A stretch of 28,435 nucleotides of DNA from CAZRIT01 sp964600225 (GTDB lineage: Bacteria; Bacillota; Clostridia; Christensenellales; CAG-138). Position numbers and translations under genes: made by a program. The notes under the pieces are model-generated. The model was given only the letters and a program-made list of their open reading frames with translations. It was not told the DNA's origin and made no database searches. Below, in pieces: positions 22,448 through 28,435 of the stretch (the first letter of the stretch is position 1; each line of letters begins with the position of its first letter). Location: positions 1-28,435 of the forward strand of contig CAZRIT010000020.1 of the NCBI GenBank assembly GCA_964600225.1, given 5' to 3'.

Positions 22448-22717
22448 CTATTCCTCGGTGCGCTGCTTGTAGAGCACAAACTTGCGCCCGATGCACTGGA
22501 TGATCTCCGCCTCGGTCGCCTTGGCCAGAGTTTCGGCCGCCGCCTTGGCGTCCATGCCCGCTGTTTCCAGCACCGATAGCTTAATCAGCTCCCGCTTTTT
22601 GAGCGCCTCCGCGACCGACTGCACCAGGTTCTCGTTGATATCGCCCTTGCCGATCTGAAAAATCGGCGACAGCGCATTGGCCTCGGCGCGGAATGCCGCG
22701 CGTTCCCTTCCCGTCAT
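22448..22717 (-). CDS. yhbY: YhbY-family RNA-binding protein (89 aa)
   Basis: Small single-domain CRM (CRS1/YhbY) protein that binds pre-ribosomal RNA and takes part in large-subunit or 70S assembly. The full family pattern is present: MTGRERAAFRAEANALSPIF, QIGKGDINENLVQSVAEALK, KRELIKLSVLETAGMDAKAA, and EIIQCIGRKFVLYKQ. The G-K-G loop at about residues 23-25 is the RNA-contacting GxxG-type loop. Length is normal. The ATG overlaps the stop of the glycosyltransferase gene upstream by four bases, so the two are translationally coupled. It converges on the sigma-like gene with only 9 bases between stops, so terminators must be shared or overlap; none is obvious. Confidence 0.93.
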   Translation of the reverse strand: MTGRERAAFRAEANALSPIFQIGKGDINENLVQSVAEALKKRELIKLSVLETAGMDAKAAAETLAKATEAEIIQCIGRKFVLYKQRTEE

Positions 22718-23886
22718 GCTTCCTCTTCCTTTCCGTCCGTCGGTACGCCCGACGTTTCCGCATCCGCCGCCGCCCAGTCGGGCAGGATGACATTGAGGAT
22801 GCGTTCCATGGTGTTATTGTTCATGTACTGCCGCTGCGCCTCGCGCATGCGGTTTTTTTGCAGCACGTCGTGACCCAGCCGTACGGCGTTGTCGGCGGCC
22901 GAATCGGGGGTGACGGTGGATATCGCCATGCCGCGCTCGGCAAAGAACTGCGCGTTGAGCGCCTCGGTGGCGTTGGCGGGCAGCGTATGCACCAAAGGAA
23001 TCCCCTTGACCGCCGCCTCGGTGGAAAGCGTGCCCTTGGGCCTGGCAATCAGCACGTCGCTTGCATCCATATACAGCGATATCTGCTCGGTAAACGGCAC
23101 CGTCATCACGCGCGGGTCGCCCTCGTAGCTGCGGCGGAGCTGCTCGCCGAGGAGGGCGTTTCGCCCCGTCATGACGATTACGCGGATATCGGTTTCTCCC
23201 TTGCTGCGCTCGATGATCTTTCTTGTCACGGTGGCCGCGTCGCTGCATCCCTCCTCGCCCGCCATCATCAGGTAGGCGGTGACATCGGGCGGGATATCCA
23301 GCGTGGCGCGCGCGCTCGAACGCGCGGTGGTATAGCGGTACTTCTTCTGCACGGGCACGCCCGAGGGCACGATACGCTCCTTCGGTACGCCGCGGCGCGC
23401 AAGCTGCATCACCATGTCCGCATGCGGCGCAAACACCGCGTCCATATCCGTTTCCTCCAAAAAGGGGACGCAGGCATAGTCCGTGGGCACAAAGTAGCTT
23501 TTGATCGGCATTTCCAACTTGCGTTTGAGGTATGTCAATGCCTCCGCCGTGTAGAGCTGGAAGCAGACGGCCGCGTCGGCCGCGGTTTCCGCCATATAGC
23601 GGCAGAGGTTTTCGGCAAACAGGGCGTTGGCAAAGTACACGGGCGTCTTACGGCGCTCCGTGGCGGTAAAATCCTCCGTTTGATACAGGAAGCTGAACGC
23701 CCGCGGCGTTTTGAGGGCGATATTGAAGAACGCGTTGCGGATGGGTTCCGCCACGTTTTCGCCCAGCAGCGCGCCCGCATCGACCAGCTCGCAGGCAACG
23801 TTTCGCGTGCGCAGGGCCTGCTGCAGCGCCGGCGCCGCGCCGTTGCGTCCGAGCTCGTTTGGGCATGTCAACAGGATGATGTTCAT
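22714..23886 (-). CDS. MGDG-synthase/UgtP-like glycosyltransferase (GT28 family, 390 aa)
   Basis: A cytoplasmic or membrane-associated glycosyltransferase of the MurG/UgtP fold, likely to add sugar to diacylglycerol or a similar lipid. The N-terminal domain (about 1-170) resembles the MGDG_synth family: ADAAVCFQLYTAEALTYLKR, IKSYFVPTDYACVPFLEETD, and VFAPHADMVMQLARRGVPKE with IVPSGVPV. The C-terminal domain has the donor-sugar site DASDVLIARPKGTLSTEAAV then KGIPLVHTLPANATEALNAQ, the GT28 signature (normally '..KpGG.T..E'). Oddly the first loop, usually 'G-x-G-H-x-x-A', here reads NELGRNGAAPAL without the His. ATG at 23886 follows GGAGC. An 8-G run lies in its leader. It overlaps yhbY by ATGA. 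Confidence 0.82.
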   Translation of the reverse strand: MNIILLTCPNELGRNGAAPALQQALRTRNVACELVDAGALLGENVAEPIRNAFFNIALKTPRAFSFLYQTEDFTATERRKTPVYFANALFAENLCRYMAETAADAAVCFQLYTAEALTYLKRKLEMPIKSYFVPTDYACVPFLEETDMDAVFAPHADMVMQLARRGVPKERIVPSGVPVQKKYRYTTARSSARATLDIPPDVTAYLMMAGEEGCSDAATVTRKIIERSKGETDIRVIVMTGRNALLGEQLRRSYEGDPRVMTVPFTEQISLYMDASDVLIARPKGTLSTEAAVKGIPLVHTLPANATEALNAQFFAERGMAISTVTPDSAADNAVRLGHDVLQKNRMREAQRQYMNNNTMERILNVILPDWAAADAETSGVPTDGKEEEA

Positions 23887-23937
23887 TGCTTCGCTCCGTA
23901 TCGGTCGTTCCTTGGCATTTGGGGGGGGCATGGCCCC

Positions 23938-23966
23938 AGTATACAAAATGCCCGTTGGGCAAACAA
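23938..23966 (-). promoter_or_regulatory. Promoter of the glycosyltransferase-yhbY pair
   Basis: On the minus strand TTGTTT (23966-23961), a 17-base spacer and TATACT (23943-23938). The spacer holds a small GCCC-AAC-GGGC palindrome. A TGGGCG-CAAA-CGCCCA hairpin lies just upstream (about 23974-23989). Confidence 0.6.
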
Positions 23967-24043
23967 GTCCATTTGGGCGCAAACGCCCATTATTAACAGA
24001 TTTGTTACGGATGCGCCTGTAAGCAAAAATGCTTGCGCAGGGC

Positions 24044-24072
24044 TTGTACCCACGCAAAAAAGGCGGTATGCT
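24044..24072 (+). promoter_or_regulatory. Promoter of the oligoendopeptidase gene
   Basis: TTGTAC (24044-24049), a 17-base spacer and TATGCT (24067-24072), about 39 bases before the GTG start. It is divergent from the glycosyltransferase promoter. Confidence 0.5.
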
Positions 24073-24111
24073 GTATGATATGATCGTCATCAACCAAGGA
24101 GGAACCGCCCC

Positions 24112-25803
24112 GTGTTCAAGCTTTTTTCGGATATTCCTTACCAACGCCCCGACTTTGCCGATATCAGGCGGCAGATCAAGCGCTGCAACCGCACGCTGCG
24201 GCACGCAGGCGACTATGCTTCGGCCAGGCGCGCGCTTATGGATTATGAGACGCTGTTAAAGAGCCTCGAAACCGCCACGATGGTTGCGCACATCCGCAAC
24301 ACCATCGATACCGCCGACAAATTCTATGAAGCCGAGTATCAGGCCATCGTCAGCGGAAGCGCCAAGCTCATGCCGCTGATGAAGCAAAACAGCCGCCTGC
24401 TGGCAGGCTCACCCTTCCGAAAGGACTTTGAGCAGGAATTCGGGCAGCAGCTCTTCCGTGTGGCCGACGCCAACATCCGCGTCAACCATTGGCGCAATAT
24501 CCGCATCGGAATCCGGGAGAGCAACCTTGGCACCGCCTACTCCAAGCTCACCGCGGGCAGCACCTGTCTGTTTCACGGCGAACGGTGCAATTTCTACGGG
24601 CTGCTCAAGCACATGGAATCCACCGACCGCGCCGAGCGCAGGGAGGCGTTTGAAGCCTGGGCAACGATGTATGCGGCCATTTCCGATCAACTGGATGCAT
24701 TGTACGACAAGCTGGTGAAGCTGCGCGTCAAAAAGGCCGGGCGCGCGGGCTTTGCTTCCTACATCGATATGGCATACCTTTCCCGCCTGCGCTTTGATTA
24801 CACGCCCGCCGACGCCGCGGCCTTCCGCGAGCAGGTGCGCACCGTCATCACCCCCATCGTGGACAGGATGTGCCGCCAGCAGGCCAAGCGGCTTGGCGTG
24901 GACAAGCTGCATTTTTACGATGAAAACCTGACCGACCCGAACGGCAACGCGGTGCCCACGGGCGATCGGGACGCGCTGGTGGCGGCGGCGCTTACCATGT
25001 ATCGGGAGCTGTCGCCCGAGACGGGAGCCTTCTTTTCGTTCATGACCGAGCATCAACTGTTCGATTTGCAGACGCGCCCCGGCAAGCGCATGGGCGGCTA
25101 CTGCACGTCGCTGCCCGATTATCAGGCGCCGTTCATCTTTTCCAACTTCAACGGCACCAGCGCCGATGTGGACGTGCTCACCCACGAGGCGGGGCACGCC
25201 TTCCAGGCGTACCTGTGCATGCGCAGCCAGCCGCTCAACGATTATGTCTGCTCCACCAGCGAAATCGACGAGATTCACTCCATGGCCATGGAGCACTTTG
25301 CATACCCGTGGATGGAGCTGCTCTTCGGCGACAAGGCCGATCAATACCGCGCCGCGCACCTGAGAAGCGCGCTTTCGGTCATCCCGTATCAGGTATCGGT
25401 GGACGAGTTTCAGCACCGCGTGTTTGAAAACCCGTCCATGTCCGCCCGCGAACGCCGTGCTATGTGGCGCGATATTGAGCGCGCGTACATGCCCTGGCGG
25501 GATTACGACGGCAACGCCTTCCTGGAGGAGGGCGGGTTTTGGATGCAAAAGCAGCACGTCTTTTTGTATCCGTTCTATTATATCGACTATGCGTTGGCGC
25601 AGATTTGCGCATTCCAATTGTTTGCGCGCATGCGGACCGATCGGGACGCCGCATGGGCGGACTATCTGGCGCTGTGCCGCGCGGGCGGCAGCAAGGGCTA
25701 TTTTGAGCTGTTGAAGCTGGCCAACCTGAAGGTTCCCATGGAGGCGGGCGTGGTGCAGGAAACGATCGACTGCATCACCGACCTGCTGGGGCTCGACGAC
25801 TGA
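24112..25803 (+). CDS. pepF: M3-family oligoendopeptidase (PepF-like, 563 aa)
   Basis: Cytoplasmic zinc peptidase that cuts short peptides, normally after uptake. The zinc motif is H358-E359-A-G-H362 in VLTHEAGHAFQAYL, and E387 in SEIDEIHSMAMEHF, 25 residues after H362, is the third ligand as in thimet oligopeptidase. GKRMGGYCTSLPDYQAPFIF (about 324-343) is the substrate-groove strand and hairpin, and YFLPFYYIDY-like YPFYYIDYALAQICAFQLF near the C-terminus is the family's tyrosine-rich site. N-terminal region (about 1-180) is helical. Length fits the 560-600 aa M3 oligoendopeptidases. Start is GTG with AAGGAGG upstream. It could complete the breakdown of peptides imported by the opp system at 3207-9097, though the genes are 15 kb apart. 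Confidence 0.93.
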   Translation: MFKLFSDIPYQRPDFADIRRQIKRCNRTLRHAGDYASARRALMDYETLLKSLETATMVAHIRNTIDTADKFYEAEYQAIVSGSAKLMPLMKQNSRLLAGSPFRKDFEQEFGQQLFRVADANIRVNHWRNIRIGIRESNLGTAYSKLTAGSTCLFHGERCNFYGLLKHMESTDRAERREAFEAWATMYAAISDQLDALYDKLVKLRVKKAGRAGFASYIDMAYLSRLRFDYTPADAAAFREQVRTVITPIVDRMCRQQAKRLGVDKLHFYDENLTDPNGNAVPTGDRDALVAAALTMYRELSPETGAFFSFMTEHQLFDLQTRPGKRMGGYCTSLPDYQAPFIFSNFNGTSADVDVLTHEAGHAFQAYLCMRSQPLNDYVCSTSEIDEIHSMAMEHFAYPWMELLFGDKADQYRAAHLRSALSVIPYQVSVDEFQHRVFENPSMSARERRAMWRDIERAYMPWRDYDGNAFLEEGGFWMQKQHVFLYPFYYIDYALAQICAFQLFARMRTDRDAAWADYLALCRAGGSKGYFELLKLANLKVPMEAGVVQETIDCITDLLGLDD

Positions 25804-25864
25804 GCATCACGCACCTTATCGAATCCCTGCGCCTTAACCCCGCATGCCGACAAGGAGGCCGCCC

Positions 25865-26617
25865 GTGTACAAAACCGATTCCGCCCATGTGCAATCCGTC
25901 GATCGCGCTACCGAGATCCTGCGTATCCTCCAACACGAGGAAGCGCTTGGCCTTGCGGAGCTTGCGCGACGGATGGCGCTGCCCAAAACCACCGTCTACG
26001 GGCTGGCGCAGACGCTGCTAAAGGCGGGCCTTTTGGATAAAACGCCGCAGGGCGGGCGCTATCGGCTGGGCACGGAGCTGTTCAGCCTCGGCTATGCCGT
26101 GCAAAGCCGCCTGCGCCAAGCCGCCTTTCCGCGGTTGAGCGATCTGGCCAAACAGAGCGGGCACACCGTGGGGCTTGCCGTCCGCACAGGCGACTACGCC
26201 ATGTATCTGGAGCGGCACGGCCGAGGCGGGCCAATGGACGCCTTCGCCCCGCTCGGCACACGGCTGCCGCTGTACTGCACGGCCGTCGGCAGGGCTTTTT
26301 TATCCTGCGACGCCCCGTCGGTGCAGCGCGACTACTTTGCACGCACGGCGCTGACGCGGCATACGCCCCAAACCATCACAAGCCTCGGCGCGCTGTACGA
26401 TCTGCTCGGCACCGCGCGCGACGTGGGCATCGCCGTGGATGCAAGAGGGTTTGCGCCCAATCTTTCGTGCATCGCCGCGCCCGTAAAGGATGCCGGCGGC
26501 ATGCCCGTTGCCGCCATCAGCATATCCGAAACCAAGGAAGCGCTGCTTGGCAGCCGCATGGGCGCGCTCACCGAACTGCTGCTCAGCCACGCCGCGGCGC
26601 TTTCGGGCGAGCTGTAG
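25865..26617 (+). CDS. IclR-family transcriptional regulator (250 aa)
   Basis: DNA-binding regulator. The winged helix-turn-helix is at about residues 7-67: VQSVDRATEILRILQHEEAL, LAELARRMALPKTTVYGLAQ, TLLKAGLLDKTPQGGRYRLG. The C-terminal IclR ligand domain follows, with AFPRLSDLAKQSGHTVGLAV, RTGDYAMYLERHG, LYCTAVGRAFLSCDAPS, and GIAVDARGFAPNLSCIAAPV (the family's 'E.....G..ciAaPv' region; here D replaces E). Effectors are usually small carboxylic acids; none can be named. GTG at 25865 is chosen because AAGGAGG lies 6 bases upstream; an in-frame ATG at 25844 would place that site inside the gene. It follows pepF by 61 bases, so co-transcription is likely, and the opp or peptide genes are conceivable targets. 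Confidence 0.92.
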   Translation: MYKTDSAHVQSVDRATEILRILQHEEALGLAELARRMALPKTTVYGLAQTLLKAGLLDKTPQGGRYRLGTELFSLGYAVQSRLRQAAFPRLSDLAKQSGHTVGLAVRTGDYAMYLERHGRGGPMDAFAPLGTRLPLYCTAVGRAFLSCDAPSVQRDYFARTALTRHTPQTITSLGALYDLLGTARDVGIAVDARGFAPNLSCIAAPVKDAGGMPVAAISISETKEALLGSRMGALTELLLSHAAALSGEL

Positions 26618-26658
26618 CGTTTTTCGGGTCTCACCATAAGCAAGCTTCGTCAAATCCG

Positions 26659-27669
26659 CTATTTGGGCAGGCACACGCGGTACGCCGTGGGCAGCGCGTG
26701 GCTTTCATCCAATATGGTCATATCGTGCGGCAGCGTTTCCGCCGCCACCTCGGCCGCGCACACGCACATATGCCACTCGATATGGGTGAAAATATGCCTG
26801 CGCTCGTATACGATCAGCTCCCCGATCGGCCGCAGTGCGTGCGCATCCAAAAACGCCAGCATCTCGGCGTCGGACAGCGCGCCCTCGGCCTCGGGCAGCT
26901 GCCAAAGCCCCTTCAACAGCCCCTGATCGGGGCGCTTGCGTCCCAGGTATCCGCCGTTGCAGCGCAGCGCAAACACGGTTTTCCGCTCGATGCGACGCTG
27001 CTTTTTGGGCTTGCGTATCGGCAGTTCCGCCGCCGTGCCGCTGCGAAACGCCGCGCAAAAGCCGCAAACGGGGCATGCGCCGCACTGCGGCGGGCCGTTG
27101 GGCACGCACACCGTGGCGCCCAGCTCCATCATGGCGGAGTTGAACGCGCCCGCGCGCCCCTTGGGCAGCAGTTCCCTTAGCTGCGCCGTGGCGCGCTTTT
27201 TGGTGGCCGCGTCAAGAATATCGCCATGGTCGTCGTTGAGCCGCGCCCAGACGCGCAGCACGTTGCCGTCCACCGCGGGCACGTCGATATCAAACGCAAT
27301 CGACGCCACCGCGCCCGCCGTATACGGGCCGATGCCTTGTAGCGACAGCAGCGCTTCGTAGGAAGCGGGGATTTGCCCGCCAAACGAACGCATGATCTCG
27401 CCCGCCGCGCGCTTGAGGTTGTCGGCGCGGGAATAGTACCCCAGCCCCTCCCATAGTTTGTGCAGCCGTTCGTCAGGCACGGCCGACAGCGCCGCCACAT
27501 CGGGCAGCGCCCGCATAAACCGCTCGTAATAGGGAATGACGGCGGCAACGCGCGTCTGCTGCAGCATGATCTCGCTGACCCATATGGCGTATGCATCGCG
27601 CGTGCGCCGCCAGGGCAGATCGCGCGCGCAGGCCGCATACCAGTTTAAAAGCGTTTCGGCAAAATTCAT
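26659..27669 (-). CDS. mutY: A/G-specific adenine glycosylase MutY (336 aa)
   Basis: DNA repair enzyme that removes adenine mispaired with 8-oxoguanine. Catalytic Glu33 sits in IWVSEIMLQQTRVAAVIPYY. The helix-hairpin-helix is LQGIGPYTAGAVASIAF, and Asp134 in VPAVDGNVLRVWARL is the second catalytic residue. The iron-sulfur site reads C-x7-C-x2-C-x5-C (VPNGPPQ, GA, PVCGF), one residue longer than the usual C-x6 first gap, with an extra Cys in the last loop. The C-terminal NUDIX-like domain that reads 8-oxoG begins near VFALRCNGGYLGRKRPDQGL. ATG at 27669 is the family start. It has no ribosome binding site and lies 6 bases after a TATACT box, so the mRNA may be leaderless. Confidence 0.93.
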   Translation of the reverse strand: MNFAETLLNWYAACARDLPWRRTRDAYAIWVSEIMLQQTRVAAVIPYYERFMRALPDVAALSAVPDERLHKLWEGLGYYSRADNLKRAAGEIMRSFGGQIPASYEALLSLQGIGPYTAGAVASIAFDIDVPAVDGNVLRVWARLNDDHGDILDAATKKRATAQLRELLPKGRAGAFNSAMMELGATVCVPNGPPQCGACPVCGFCAAFRSGTAAELPIRKPKKQRRIERKTVFALRCNGGYLGRKRPDQGLLKGLWQLPEAEGALSDAEMLAFLDAHALRPIGELIVYERRHIFTHIEWHMCVCAAEVAAETLPHDMTILDESHALPTAYRVCLPK

Positions 27670-27670
27670 G

Positions 27671-27704
27671 TTCACAGTATACCACATCGATGGTATAATA
27701 GGAC
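27671..27704. promoter_or_regulatory. Overlapping divergent promoters of mutY and the ywlG-family gene with inverted repeat
   Basis: Plus strand: TTCACA (27671-27676), a 17-base spacer, TATAAT (27694-27699). Minus strand: TATACT (27681-27676) with a weak -35 GTCCTA (27704-27699). TATACCA and TGGTATA (27678-27697) form an inverted pair around CATCGA, so both -10 boxes lie in one dyad. Confidence 0.7.
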
Positions 27705-27724
27705 CCGTTGAAAGGGGAACGGAC

Positions 27725-28294
27725 ATGCAGTATTCGGATATCACCGCCGCGGCGGAACGCGCGGCAAGGATTGTCATAACGTCAAGGCAGCCCAAACAGG
27801 GAGAGATCTTTGTGGTCGGGTGCTCCACAAGCGAGATTCTGGGCGAGCGCATCGGCTCCCACAGCAGCGAAGATGTGGCCAAGGCCGTCATGGCGGGCAT
27901 CTGCCCCGTGGTTGCCGAAGCGGGGCTCATGCTTGCAGTGCAAGGGTGCGAGCATATCAATCGCGCGCTCTGTGTTTCCAGAGCATGCATGGAGCGCTAC
28001 GAATTGCAGGAGGTCTGGGTGCGGCCGTGGCTGCACGCGGGCGGCGCCATATCGGCGCTGGCGGCGGAAACCATACCCGATCATGTGATGGTGGAAAACC
28101 TCAACGCAAAAGCGACGCTTGGCATGGATATCGGCGGCACGCTCATCGGCATGCATCTCAAGCCCGTGGTGGTGCCCGTGCATACGGATTTGCGTCGAAT
28201 CGGCGAGGCAACGCTCGTTCTGGCACGCTCCAGACCCAAATATGTAGGGGGTCCCAGAGCGCAATATGACGCAATGATTGACGCACATGCGTGA
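27725..28294 (+). CDS. ywlG: TIGR01440/YwlG-family protein (UPF0340, 189 aa)
   Basis: Member of a Firmicutes family of unknown function with a fold like the thiolase/nucleotide-binding alpha-beta group. Recognisable segments are FVVGCSTSEILGERIGSHSS (about residues 29-48), LMLAVQGCEHINRALCVSRA (about 68-87), AALAAETIPDHVMVENLN-like text and TLGMDIGGTLIGMHLKPVVV (about 129-148), then VLARSRPKYVGGPRAQYD. Length is normal. ATG at 27725 follows AAAGGGG by 7 bases and gives the family N-terminus (MQYSDITAAAERAARIVITS). The usual genomic neighbours (upp, glyA, ywlF) are absent; instead mutY is divergent. There is no signal peptide. Confidence 0.9.
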   Translation: MQYSDITAAAERAARIVITSRQPKQGEIFVVGCSTSEILGERIGSHSSEDVAKAVMAGICPVVAEAGLMLAVQGCEHINRALCVSRACMERYELQEVWVRPWLHAGGAISALAAETIPDHVMVENLNAKATLGMDIGGTLIGMHLKPVVVPVHTDLRRIGEATLVLARSRPKYVGGPRAQYDAMIDAHA

Positions 28295-28331
28295 AAAGTC
28301 CCTAATCCTTGACAATTAAAAAAAGAAAAGG

Positions 28332-28361
28332 TTGCATTATTCCATAGAATTGTTCTATAAT
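28332..28361 (+). promoter_or_regulatory. Promoter near the window end
   Basis: TTGCAT (28332-28337), an 18-base spacer, TATAAT (28356-28361). The 74 bases after it to the window end have no start codon with a ribosome site. They hold complementary words (GTTTCG near 28378 and CGAAAC near 28415; TGTGG and CCACA), so a structured leader or small RNA is possible. I could not match it to a known riboswitch. Confidence 0.6.
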
Positions 28362-28435
28362 ATCTAAGGTATCCGTGTTTCGGGTCTGTGGTTGAAAGTC
28401 GATGCCAGTCGCAGGCGAAACGATCCACATAAGCG

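Noticed and set aside
28362..28435. Cobalamin, T-box or RNase P RNA start at the window end
   Set aside because: Short words such as GAAAGTC and CAGTCGC recall parts of these RNAs, but their order and spacing do not fit and the sequence is cut off.

Overview
The window looks like a chromosomal stretch from a GC-rich member of the Clostridia (Firmicutes), possibly Christensenellales- or Oscillospirales-like. The supporting signs are AGGAGG-type ribosome binding sites, sigma-A promoters with TTGACA/TATAAT spacing of 17-18, a T-box leader, tandem YerB/DUF3048 lipoproteins, a YwlG (TIGR01440) protein and a stand-alone YhbY. The lineage is inferred from gene content only. I see no rRNA, tRNA, CRISPR array, phage or transposase gene.

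Layout. (1) 1-952, minus: the N-terminal part of a TrpX-like ABC transporter lipoprotein behind a complete T-box leader whose apparent specifier codon is UAC (Tyr). (2) 1021-2829, minus: a DUF11-type repeat protein and a GNAT acetyltransferase, separated by a terminator and a dispersed intergenic repeat. (3) 3111-9148, plus: an oligopeptide transporter, oppB-oppC-oppD-oppF, then oppA from its own promoter. The OppA lipoprotein appears circularly permuted: the segment that normally ends the protein sits directly after the signal peptide and linker. (4) 9188-10300: a TM1586-type nitroreductase, then three 103-bp tandem repeats flanked by palindromes. (5) 10332-13538, minus: a PaaK-like adenylate-forming enzyme overlapping a CDP-alcohol phosphatidyltransferase, and a separately terminated gap gene whose cofactor residues suggest NADP use.

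(6) 13679-21666, minus: a tightly packed cell-surface island. In transcription order it holds a GerMN-like lipoprotein, a cohesin-like membrane-anchored protein, two YerB/DUF3048 lipoproteins, a GT-C membrane glycosyltransferase, a leucine-rich-repeat lipoprotein and a metallo-beta-lactamase-fold lipoprotein with a lamin-tail-like C-terminus. Six of the seven have a signal peptide followed by an Ala/Pro/Thr-rich stretch, which suggests one envelope function. Divergent from it, at 21791-22438, is an odd protein joining a sigma-region-2-like N-terminus to a Pro-rich linker and a membrane segment. (7) 22448-28294: yhbY overlapping an MGDG-synthase-like glycosyltransferase (minus), an M3 oligoendopeptidase and an IclR regulator (plus), mutY (minus, probably leaderless) and a ywlG-family gene (plus), these last two from overlapping divergent promoters. 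The window ends in a promoter and an unassigned leader.

The most notable observations are the permuted OppA, the Tyr-type T-box on a transporter, the uncharacterised surface island with its divergent membrane-bound sigma-like protein, and the PaaK/CDP-alcohol transferase pair. All calls come from reading the sequence. No database search or structure prediction was run.
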